Assembly: GCA_963693285.1 (NCBI GenBank)
Contig: OY848917.1
Coordinates: forward strand, 34,793,245 to 34,857,244
Direction: 5' to 3'
Source: Xestospongia muta
Taxonomy: Eukaryota > Porifera > Demospongiae > Haplosclerida > Petrosiidae
DNA length: 64,000 bases
The notes under the pieces: generated by a model
What the model saw: the letters and a program-made list of their open reading frames with translations, nothing else
What the model was told of the DNA's origin: nothing
Databases searched by the model: none
Program-made: the position numbers and the translations under genes
Shown here: piece after piece, positions 61,001 to 64,000 of the stretch
Position numbering within the stretch: position 1 is the stretch's first letter
Layout of the letters: every line of letters begins with the position of its first letter

Positions 61001-63435
61001 CTCATGTTCCTCGGCCAAGTCCATTTCATGAGCCTTTCTGTCTCAATAAGTGCCTGCAACACTTGACTAAGATCCACTGACATGACGTCTGCTTGAGGTC
61101 CAAGCTTCTGGTATCTCCTTCCAGAACAGGTCATCATACAGCACAAACTTAACTGCTTGTATATTTAAGGGTCTCGTTAGTTCTGTTACAATCAATCTCA
61201 CAACTGCCACCAAATGTGGAAAATACCAGATTGGTAAAGTTAAATTTATTAGATTGAAAGAACTGGAGAACTCTCCCTACAAAAATTAACTTGCTTTATA
61301 TAATAGTACAACATGTGACAAATAGAAAGTTCAAATAAGTAACAGAGACAAGAAGGTTCTATCAGACAACAGAACAATACCTATGTATACCGAGTTATCA
61401 CAATATGTATAGAAACAAAGAAATTTCTAGTTCATCACAATATTTGTTCGTCGTTATCTTGTCTCTTTTTCTTTTATCATCATCACCTATATCATTGACT
61501 TTTTTAAGTGATTTGATTATTTCTACATTTGTCAACGATAATTTGAGAGTATATTTTTATTACAATTGTTAAATACTAGGCACTGAAATCTATTATTTTG
61601 TAACATACAAAGAGATTTTGCTATATACATAGTAGTTTGTACTAGTATGTGACAATAATATTATATGTTGTTTAGGACGGGATAACTCCATTGCTTGTAG
61701 CATGTGACAATGGATATAATAAAATAGTGGAAGTATTATTAGACCATGGTGTTCAAGTGGGTGTTTCAGACAAGGTGAGTGATATATCATATATTCATGA
61801 TAAGTTATGTAAACATTGACATGTACATGTACTAAATATTATTGATGTTTTTACAATGGGAGCTACTTTGGCCAAGATAAGTTATGTAACACAACAGAAG
61901 TTATTGAAGCTACTTCTGCCACATAGGAAATTTATGTGAATTCTGTGTATTGTCATTGCTCAGCAATTGTTGCAATCATAGTATATTAATAGACCTTTTA
62001 AATACCTTTTCATAATTATTATGGAAGGCACAGCTATTAGTCATTATGAAGTGACTTTTGTATGGATTTGTGGATATAGGTATCAGTCATTATGAAAGTA
62101 TTAATGATCTTTTATTTCAATGTACTTTTTAAAGTGTGCACAGAAATTGAATATTGAGAATTCAGCAATTTTGTCAGATTACCAACTGTGATCTCTCAAA
62201 AAAGCAAATCCTTTCCTTTGAGTAGAACTACATGAGATATTATTTATTATTGTTTGATTTTTCAAGTATACTATACAACCGAATACTATTTAATTTATTT
62301 GACAATGTCTGGTAAAACAGCTCTACAACCTGACAGAAAACTTTGAATATATGCATATATGCCTAAATTATCCAGCAAACAATACAATACACTGAAATAT
62401 GAGACAATAGTGTGTGAAAATTGTATAATCTCACACAATAATTATTAGTATATCTCAATTGAAACAATGATTTTCTTATCATTTAGTATGGCAGAAAACC
62501 CTTACACATTGCCTACATGAGAGGTAAAGACGACATTGTCCAATTTTTAACTGAAGCAGGAGCCAATAATTTGGAGGCAGTGAAAGTTGTAAATAAATAT
62601 GATAAATAAACAGAAAAGAAATGTTGAATAAAGTAACATTGTACATAGGAGACAAAGCTAACATTAACAAAATAAGTCAATCAGTGTAATATTAATTCCA
62701 CTATTAGTAATGTTAACACTAATATTCAGGGATGCATCATAACTCATTAATCAGTTATGTTATGAGGAAATAAATGAGGTACTGTGATCTCTTCCACAGG
62801 ACACCCTTCTACTTAAATCTTCAAAGGAAGGTGATTTGAAAGGTGTGAGAGAATCACTCACTAAACAAGCCAATATTAACATTGTTAATGAGGTATACAC
62901 TATGTTAATGTACCTATAATTTACTGTAAAAGTCATCAAGTTACATTGTTGTATGATACGTTTAAGAATGTATTGTTAGACTAAGAATGTTTTCAAAGTT
63001 GTAACAATACTAAATTGCCTTGCCACTTCTGTATATAAGTAATGGGTGTATAATAGAAAAAAAGATATGAATACAAATAAAAGAGAACAAACCACACCCA
63101 TTTTGTGCTTCTTGTAAATTGAAAGTACAAATCTTTAATGTTAGACAATAGAAGAATGACATGATTATAAGCAAACATTTTAAATGTAATACATGAATAG
63201 ACAAATAAAACAAACCACACCACATGACGAAGCCTATAATAGAGGATAATTATTCTCTAATATTATTTAGTATTCCTTTTGCTATATAATAGCTGTTTGT
63301 GCTAATTTGTGACAATTATATTATATGTTGTTTTAGGATGGGAAGACTCCATTGTACATAGCATGTTACTATGGTCATGATAAAGTAGTAGAAGTATTAC
63401 TAGACCATGGTGTTCAAGTCGATGTTCCAGACAAG
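17322..63435 (+). CDS. Giant ankyrin-repeat gene, 34 exons read, continues past the window
   Basis: It starts with an eight-codon exon (MAGPSMKL, GTAGGT donor). From exon 2 on, nearly every exon is one ankyrin repeat. All 33 junctions are phase 0 and every exon is open: at least 1099 codons. Classes: A, G-x-TPLYIACY with HDKVVQVLLDHG (33 codons); B, YGRTPLHVAYW (34-35); C, DTLLLKSA with GDLEGVRESL (31); D, YGETALYVAAENNHTDIA with LLLIERGCSVDV (33); E, ACSRGDHNTVDLLIKAGANV (33); F, DGETPLYIAS with LLLKANA (33). Order in exons 5-34: A B C A5 E A B C D D B C D D D F D (atypical) A E D F A B C A. By family the repeats stack into a solenoid that binds proteins; no signal peptide, membrane helix or enzymatic domain is seen so far. 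Introns are 0.2-6.1 kb, and many are duplicated with their exons. Whether all exons are joined in one transcript needs RNA evidence. Confidence 0.8.
17851..18872. mobile_element. Tc1/mariner-like DNA transposon, degenerate
   Basis: Perfect 12-bp terminal inverted repeats (TACTCTGTCCGA at 17851-17862, TCGGACAGAGTA at 18861-18872), followed on both sides by a GTTGAG block, with TA at the ends as expected for TA-target elements. Near 18070-18190 the plus strand encodes VYEYFEEIHR in one frame and RTADATGVSCASIKRLQKK in another. The second resembles the N-terminal helix-turn-helix of Tc1-like transposases. The catalytic part is missing. Another small element (18277-18562) sits inside it. It lies in intron 1 of the ankyrin gene. 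Confidence 0.65.
18277..18562. mobile_element. GC-rich MITE with CATAGGCGG ends
   Basis: Perfect 9-bp inverted ends (CATAGGCGG and CCGCCTATG), flanked by TTATT on both sides. The interior has runs of seven G or C that can fold on each other (18313-18350). The ends match those of the element at 60300-60852, so both belong to one family, probably hAT-type. Confidence 0.65.
19349..19450 (+). CDS. ANK gene exon 2 (capping repeat, 34 codons)
   Basis: EWSLYFAARTGDVNVIKRAM: a degenerate N-terminal repeat without TPLH, as usual for a cap. Acceptor TATCAG, donor GTAAGT. Confidence 0.8.
20085..20200. repeat. Palindromic MITE-like block
   Basis: CTAGACCCTCCTCC (about 20108-20121) faces GGAGGAGGGTCTAG across a 21-base loop. 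The right arm and the following sequence (GGGTCTAGAAGCA, ATTGGAAT-TGTGGAAT-like) recur in diverged form in introns near 39590, 40755, 45020, 46150, 47445, 49270 and 53890. Confidence 0.6.
20492..22012 (-). pseudogene. LINE reverse transcriptase and C-terminal part, frame-broken
   Basis: Motifs in order: DYRPISLLSLPSKILE (about 21710-21760), LLSWLHSYLQGRTQQV, SGVPQGSILGSLLF and INDI. Then comes CADDILL where an active enzyme has Y/FADD, and finally the C-terminal region ending near 20492. Frame changes occur between 21834 and 21471 and again near 21110 and 20890. It is not functional. Confidence 0.72.
22493..23327 (-). pseudogene. LINE endonuclease domain, frame-broken
   Basis: NARSILSKLDELSALC and LNPDLVCIVEFWLS, followed by FRHDHNHHGGG, are the opening of an AP-type endonuclease. 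A second frame then carries LILLGDFN and TPSTIDLVF, the GDFN and late motifs. Glu in VEFW is where the family has a catalytic Glu (VETW). At least one frameshift lies near 22870. Confidence 0.7.
23391..24216. other. Rest of ANK intron 2
   Basis: No gene; normal AT-rich intron up to the acceptor at 24215-24216. Confidence 0.4.
24217..24315 (+). CDS. ANK gene exon 3
   Basis: HGRTMLHVAAYKGCNNVISY; 33 codons, acceptor TTTAG, donor GTGAGT. It lies after the 4.8-kb intron that contains the LINE. Confidence 0.85.
25132..25236 (+). CDS. ANK gene exon 4 (35 codons)
   Basis: DGETPLFTSCGSYEDHSNSV then LLLQGGARPN; two extra residues in the inter-helix turn. Donor GTAAGT. Confidence 0.85.
26643..26741 (+). 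CDS. ANK gene exon 5 (class A)
   Basis: DGQTPLYIACYKGHDKVV; donor GTCAGT. First of the class A repeats. Confidence 0.87.
27003..27107 (+). CDS. ANK gene exon 6 (class B, 35 codons)
   Basis: YGRTPLHVAYWENKDDIVKL, ending NLEVVKV; the B repeat ends in a helix-like extension instead of the usual DV-x-D turn. Confidence 0.85.
27356..27448 (+). CDS. ANK gene exon 7 (class C, 31 codons)
   Basis: DTLLLQSAKNGDLEGVRESL; always follows a class B exon in this gene, so B and C behave as a two-exon module. Confidence 0.85.
28838..28936 (+). CDS. ANK gene exon 8 (class A)
   Basis: DGKTPLFIACYYGYDKII; first of five consecutive class A exons. Confidence 0.87.
29765..29863 (+). CDS. ANK gene exon 9 (class A)
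   Basis: DGKSPLNIACYRGYDKVV; donor GTTAGT. Differs from exon 10 by very few bases. Confidence 0.87.
30534..30632 (+). CDS. ANK gene exon 10 (class A)
   Basis: DGKSPLNIACYRGHDKVV; 769 bp after exon 9, with a near-identical flanking intron. Confidence 0.87.
31312..31410 (+). CDS. ANK gene exon 11 (class A)
   Basis: DGKTPLYIACYNGHDKVV; acceptor TTAAG rather than TTTAG, donor GTCAGT. Confidence 0.87.
32005..32103 (+). CDS. ANK gene exon 12 (class A, diverged)
   Basis: DGITPINIARYKHYYKVVEV; shares ARY and FQCH with exon 27. Confidence 0.85.
33117..33215 (+). CDS. ANK gene exon 13 (class E)
   Basis: NGDTALYKACSRGDHNTVDL; nearly the same as exon 28. Confidence 0.87.
34685..34783 (+). CDS. ANK gene exon 14 (class A)
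   Basis: DGRSPLYIACYNGHDKVV; upstream intron sequence matches that of exons 9-11. Confidence 0.87.
36736..36786. repeat. (TA)n microsatellite
   Basis: About 50 bases of TA in the intron before exon 15; absent at the same place in the second copy. Confidence 0.9.
36986..37090 (+). CDS. ANK gene exon 15 (class B)
   Basis: YGRTPLHVAYWNSRNDIVKL; near-copy of exon 19, 5361 bp downstream. Confidence 0.87.
37355..37447 (+). CDS. ANK gene exon 16 (class C)
   Basis: DTLLLKSANKGDLEGVRESL; near-copy of exon 20, also 5361 bp away. Confidence 0.87.
37821..37854. repeat. (TA)n microsatellite
   Basis: About 34 bases of TA; the matching tract in copy 2 (43009-43056) is longer. Confidence 0.9.
38695..38724. 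repeat. (TA)n microsatellite
   Basis: About 30 bases of TA; its counterpart at 43891-43925 is interrupted by ATAATA. Confidence 0.9.
39347..39445 (+). CDS. ANK gene exon 17 (class D)
   Basis: YGKTALHVAAKNNHTDIALL; donor GTGAGT. Its 3' flank is nearly that of exon 23. Confidence 0.87.
39480..39830. repeat. MITE-like block of the class D introns (one of several copies)
   Basis: After each class D exon the introns carry the same block: a GAGCTAGC-CTCT start, GGTCTAGAAGCAAACTAGGCCT, ATATGTGGAA and AGACTACCACAATCA, then a minus-strand frame with ETRVT, KKQDLDI and IPTFVVP. Further copies start near 40685, 44945, 46080, 47390 and 53815; a shorter one lies near 49195. Confidence 0.65.
40512..40610 (+). 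CDS. ANK gene exon 18 (class D)
   Basis: YGETALYVAAENNHTDIALL; 1165 bp after exon 17 with a duplicated intron. Confidence 0.87.
42347..42451 (+). CDS. ANK gene exon 19 (class B)
   Basis: YGRTPLHVAYWKSRNDIVKL; second copy of the exon 15 segment. Confidence 0.87.
42716..42808 (+). CDS. ANK gene exon 20 (class C)
   Basis: DTLLLKSANKGDLEGVRESL; differs from exon 16 by one residue (Ala-Asn-Glu versus Ala-Asp-Glu at the end). Confidence 0.87.
43009..43056. repeat. (TA)n microsatellite
   Basis: About 48 bases of TA in the second copy of the large duplication. Confidence 0.9.
44658..44756 (+). CDS. ANK gene exon 21 (class D)
   Basis: YGETALYVAAENNHTDIALL with IERGCSVDVKDR; counterpart of exon 17 in the second large copy. 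Confidence 0.87.
45906..46004 (+). CDS. ANK gene exon 22 (class D)
   Basis: YGETALYIAAENNHTDIALL; a single Val-to-Ile change from exon 21. Confidence 0.87.
47208..47306 (+). CDS. ANK gene exon 23 (class D)
   Basis: NGETALYVAAKNNHTDIALL; ends like exon 17 (VDVKNN). Confidence 0.87.
48449..48547 (+). CDS. ANK gene exon 24 (class F)
   Basis: DGETPLYIASEEGYSEIVQL then LLKANARTD; paired in class with exon 30. Confidence 0.87.
49031..49129 (+). CDS. ANK gene exon 25 (class D)
   Basis: FGQTALYVAVKNNHTDIALL; only 483 nt of intron separates it from exon 24. Confidence 0.87.
49701..49799 (+). CDS. ANK gene exon 26 (atypical repeat)
   Basis: NDDTVLHWGSCNNNVDLVTA; keeps the 33-codon length and phase but loses the conserved Ala and Gly positions. 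It is the most diverged repeat of the array. Confidence 0.8.
51251..51349 (+). CDS. ANK gene exon 27 (class A, diverged)
   Basis: DDKTPIEIARYYGYVKVVEL then FQCH; closest to exon 12. Confidence 0.85.
52350..52448 (+). CDS. ANK gene exon 28 (class E)
   Basis: HGSTTLFKACSRGDHNTVDL; close match of exon 13, and follows a class A copy just as exon 13 does. Confidence 0.87.
53642..53740 (+). CDS. ANK gene exon 29 (class D)
   Basis: YGETALHVAAYNNHTDIALL; upstream flank back to about 53100 is nearly the same as that of exon 21. Confidence 0.87.
54605..54985 (+). repeat. Partial third copy of the large duplicated segment, with a sharp junction
   Basis: It matches 35929-36305 and 41447-41825 until CAGACTGCAAAATCT. 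From about 54988 the sequence switches to one matching 33889 onward (CTGCTTAATAAAAA, then CAAATA-TTAGAATA), showing two duplicated blocks fused. Confidence 0.75.
55448..55546 (+). CDS. ANK gene exon 30 (class F)
   Basis: DGETPFYAASQAGNSEIVEV; donor GTAAGC. Last exon before the transposon-filled intron. Confidence 0.86.
56302..56319 (+). pseudogene. Truncated class A ankyrin exon
   Basis: The intron end typical of class A exons (TATGTGACAGTAATGTTATATGTTG and TTTAG) is intact. The exon then reads DGKTL and a stop, and the sequence changes to a near-repeat of its own upstream flank. The donor half is gone. If spliced in it would end the protein; more likely it is skipped. Confidence 0.7.
56558..57053 (+). 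pseudogene. PLE reverse transcriptase, N-terminal half
   Basis: SFDVASLFTKVPIE is the first catalytic-Asp motif of PLE RT; FRGKYYQQIFGTAVGS and VIADMVMENIE are the next conserved blocks. The frame ends at TAG (57051) because of a one-base shift before the YIDD box. Confidence 0.8.
57030..57837 (+). pseudogene. PLE YIDD box to GIY-YIG endonuclease
   Basis: This frame carries FWKRYIDDT (catalytic YxDD), LPFLDILI, VYRKQTHTNQYL, and then the thumb region. GVVYHISCQDCAASYIGQTG (from 57613) is a GIY-YIG nuclease start, followed by HITEYRRAVK. The frame closes at TGA at 57837. Only the single frameshift separates it from the first half. Confidence 0.82.
58075..58116 (+). ncRNA. Hammerhead-ribozyme-like core in the PLE tail
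   Basis: CTGATGA (58075-58081) and GAAAC (58102-58106) flank a hairpin with arms ATAGTC and GACTAT around GCTCT. A 2-bp third helix (CG-TTTGG-CG) could follow. PLEs are known to carry hammerhead ribozymes. The extra base after CTGATGA and an unconvincing stem I make activity doubtful. Confidence 0.35.
58141..58500 (+). mobile_element. Possible start of a second, truncated PLE unit
   Basis: The base composition stays like the PLE. The region contains lysine- and glutamine-rich short frames (AAQQYIKAEKR) and DHYRLRQLKHDQF before ending abruptly at the integrase relic near 58500. PLEs often lie as partial tandems, so this may be 5' sequence of a neighbouring copy; no diagnostic motif confirms it. 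Confidence 0.35.
58500..58740 (-). pseudogene. Gypsy integrase N-terminal zinc-binding (H2C2) remnant
   Basis: Minus-strand AVEQLKLPNGCHATVLSLAH is followed by PLADHVA, RRILQRFY, PTIYRDVAEYC and CQKVA. These are the HHCC zinc finger of gypsy integrase and its lead-in. Stops replace Trp after RFY and two further positions. It follows on from a linker with QRTDPSLESVRKEA, a segment that sits just before the integrase in such elements. Confidence 0.7.
59323..59770 (-). pseudogene. Gypsy zinc knuckles and aspartic protease
   Basis: A first CCHC knuckle (CYECGKPGHKV, about 59735-59765) lies in one frame and a second (CYNCHEKGHYSSHCPH) in another. ILLDTGCSRTLVHQKLV (about 59440-59495) has the protease D-T/S-G type centre. 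The following minus-strand frame (59045-59308) has LPIGGLLGTDVSQLPELL, the usual closing part of this protease region. Confidence 0.72.
59722..61146 (-). pseudogene. Gypsy Gag, broken
   Basis: The frame at 59722-59949 encodes ILVMEQLIQMLPSYVCVWVK and then AGEYVNDYFQARG, a SCAN-like Gag segment. The frame at 60955-61146 is the Gag start, with QALIETERLMKW and a charged helix. The two are separated by a 553-bp MITE and by stops. Confidence 0.6.
60300..60852. mobile_element. hAT-type MITE with 8-bp target duplication
   Basis: Inverted ends ATAGGCGGCTGCAG and CTGCAGCCGCCTAT; TACGAGAC is repeated exactly on both sides (60292-60299 and 60853-60860). Eight-base target duplications are typical of hAT elements. 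It has no coding capacity and sits inside the gypsy Gag, so it is the youngest layer of this insertion stack. Confidence 0.85.
61201..61212 (-). other. Primer-binding site of the gypsy element
   Basis: Minus-strand TGGTGGCAGTTG starts two bases after the LTR. TGG pairs with the CCA end of a tRNA, and the rest would pair with a tRNA ending CTGCCACCA. Confidence 0.6.
61215..61527 (-). mobile_element. Gypsy 5' LTR
   Basis: On the minus strand it starts TGTAGAAATAATC and ends TTTTCCACA. A TATATAA box (61296-61302) is followed about 50 bases on by AATAAA (61245-61250), as in an LTR with promoter and polyadenylation signal. The outer end is inferred from the TGT...ACA rule. Confidence 0.65.
61676..61774 (+). 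CDS. ANK gene exon 31 (class A)
   Basis: DGITPLLVACDNGYNKIVEV; donor GTGAGT. First exon after the 6.1-kb transposon cluster. Confidence 0.85.
62487..62588 (+). CDS. ANK gene exon 32 (class B, 34 codons)
   Basis: YGRKPLHIAYMRGKDDIVQF; one residue shorter than other B repeats; weak donor GTAAAT. Confidence 0.8.
62800..62892 (+). CDS. ANK gene exon 33 (class C)
   Basis: DTLLLKSSKEGDLKGVRESL; acceptor CCACAG. Confidence 0.86.
63337..63435 (+). CDS. ANK gene exon 34 (class A), last seen
   Basis: DGKTPLYIACYYGHDKVVEV; donor GTAAGT, so the gene goes on beyond 64 kb. Confidence 0.87.
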
Positions 63436-63499
63436 GTAAGTGATTATGTATTCATACATGTACATGTACTGAATGGTACTGATGTTTGCGCAACAGAAG

Positions 63500-63623
63500 T
63501 TACTTTAGTTACTTCAGTCACATAGGAAATTGAAAGTGAACCCTATGTATTATAGCTATAGTTACTTTAGTTACTTCAGTCACATAGGAAATTGAAAGTG
63601 AACCCTATGTATTATAGCTATAG
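63500..63623. repeat. Perfect tandem duplication of 62 bp
   Basis: Two identical units (63500-63561, 63562-63623), each beginning TTACTTTAGTTACTTCAGTC. No differences are visible, so it is recent or an assembly artefact. It lies in the intron after exon 34. Confidence 0.92.
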
Positions 63624-64000
63624 TTGTTAGCATGGTTTACAAATATAGCATATACATTTTTAATAAAAAATTATATTCATTATTATGGAGAGCTATTGTT
63701 AATACTTCAGTAACTCCCTTACTTTTAAACTGCCTTGTTTTAAAAATGCTCTGATTTATAAATAAATAGCAAGAATTAGGAAACCTTATCTTTAACTATT
63801 ATCTGACAACAAATATGTTAAGTTGTGTTCTTTTCTGTAACCTTGTCCTTTAGAGTCATGTAATAAGAAATGATATCTTTTCGTTAGCATACAATGAAGC
63901 TTTTGTAATAATGAAAGCATTTATTAATGACAGATGCATCAAAGTTTGATACTTTGTGAAGTGTGATCCATTGGCAGGTAGTTGTGTTGAGCAAATTATT

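Larger units (their letters stand above)
58500..61527 (-). mobile_element. Ty3/gypsy LTR retrotransposon, truncated, antisense
   Basis: Minus-strand order: LTR (61215-61527), primer-binding site (61201-61212), Gag pieces, two zinc knuckles, protease, linker, then integrase zinc finger ending at about 58500. Reverse transcriptase, RNase H, the integrase core and the second LTR are absent. Stops and frameshifts occur throughout. A hAT-type MITE interrupts Gag at 60300-60852. PR followed directly by integrase suggests the Gmr1-like lineage, where integrase precedes RT. Confidence 0.75.

Noticed and set aside
17322..63435. The ankyrin gene as an NLR-type receptor
   Set aside because: No NACHT P-loop, Death or membrane domain is seen in its 34 exons; such parts could only lie beyond the right edge.
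1..64000. tRNA, rRNA or CRISPR features
   Set aside because: No cloverleaf with the conserved boxes, no rRNA-like segment and no spacer-repeat array were noticed; the regular repeats are exons, microsatellites or transposons.

Overview
This is a eukaryotic, AT-rich window with GT-AG introns and no bacterial-type operons. The gene content is single-repeat ankyrin exons, a RING/TRAF-type zinc-finger protein, a Death-domain membrane protein and a fragmented eEF1B subunit. The repeats are Penelope-like, Ty3/gypsy, CR1-like, Tc1-like and hAT-like elements. This fits an early-branching animal. A demosponge such as Amphimedon is my best guess, by inference from gene style only; no database was searched. 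All exon coordinates are my own splice reading of the sequence. Exons were accepted when acceptor, donor, reading phase and domain homology agreed.

Left part, 1-15.2 kb, mostly minus strand. From the left edge there are three ankyrin exons of an unfinished gene (437-850) and a compact five-exon, 145-residue ankyrin protein (1430-3720). Next come a broken fragment (4230-4438), the 3' end of a Death-domain protein with a C-terminal membrane helix (5078-6013, one frameshift), and a complete nine-exon RING plus TRAF-type zinc-finger gene of 406 residues (6790-9234). Then come scattered exons of an eEF1B beta/delta-like gene (10531-10722, 11726-11835, possibly 14881-15177). Five phase-consistent exons of an unrecognised gene lie between them (12023-13662). 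A plus-strand gypsy integrase tail with an LTR sits at about 14.06-14.62 kb.

Middle and right part, 17.3-64 kb, plus strand. One very large ankyrin gene starts at 17322 and runs off the right edge. I read 34 exons (at least 1099 codons). After a short first exon, almost every exon is exactly one ankyrin repeat of 31-35 codons bounded by phase-0 introns. The repeats fall into recurring classes (A-F in the exon entries). They have expanded by tandem duplication of exon plus intron, at scales from about 0.77 kb to about 5.3 kb, with mosaic junctions. The introns hold mobile DNA: a Tc1-like element with a nested GC-rich MITE (17851-18872), an antisense CR1-like LINE (20.2-23.4 kb), several (TA)n tracts and a dispersed MITE-like block in at least eight copies. 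A 6-kb intron (55547-61675) carries a truncated ankyrin exon, a Penelope-like element and an antisense gypsy element that itself contains a hAT-type MITE with an 8-bp target duplication.

Together the Death-domain, RING/TRAF-type and ankyrin genes look like a neighbourhood of signalling or innate-immunity proteins. That functional link is inference; the exon structures, duplications and element boundaries are read directly from the sequence.
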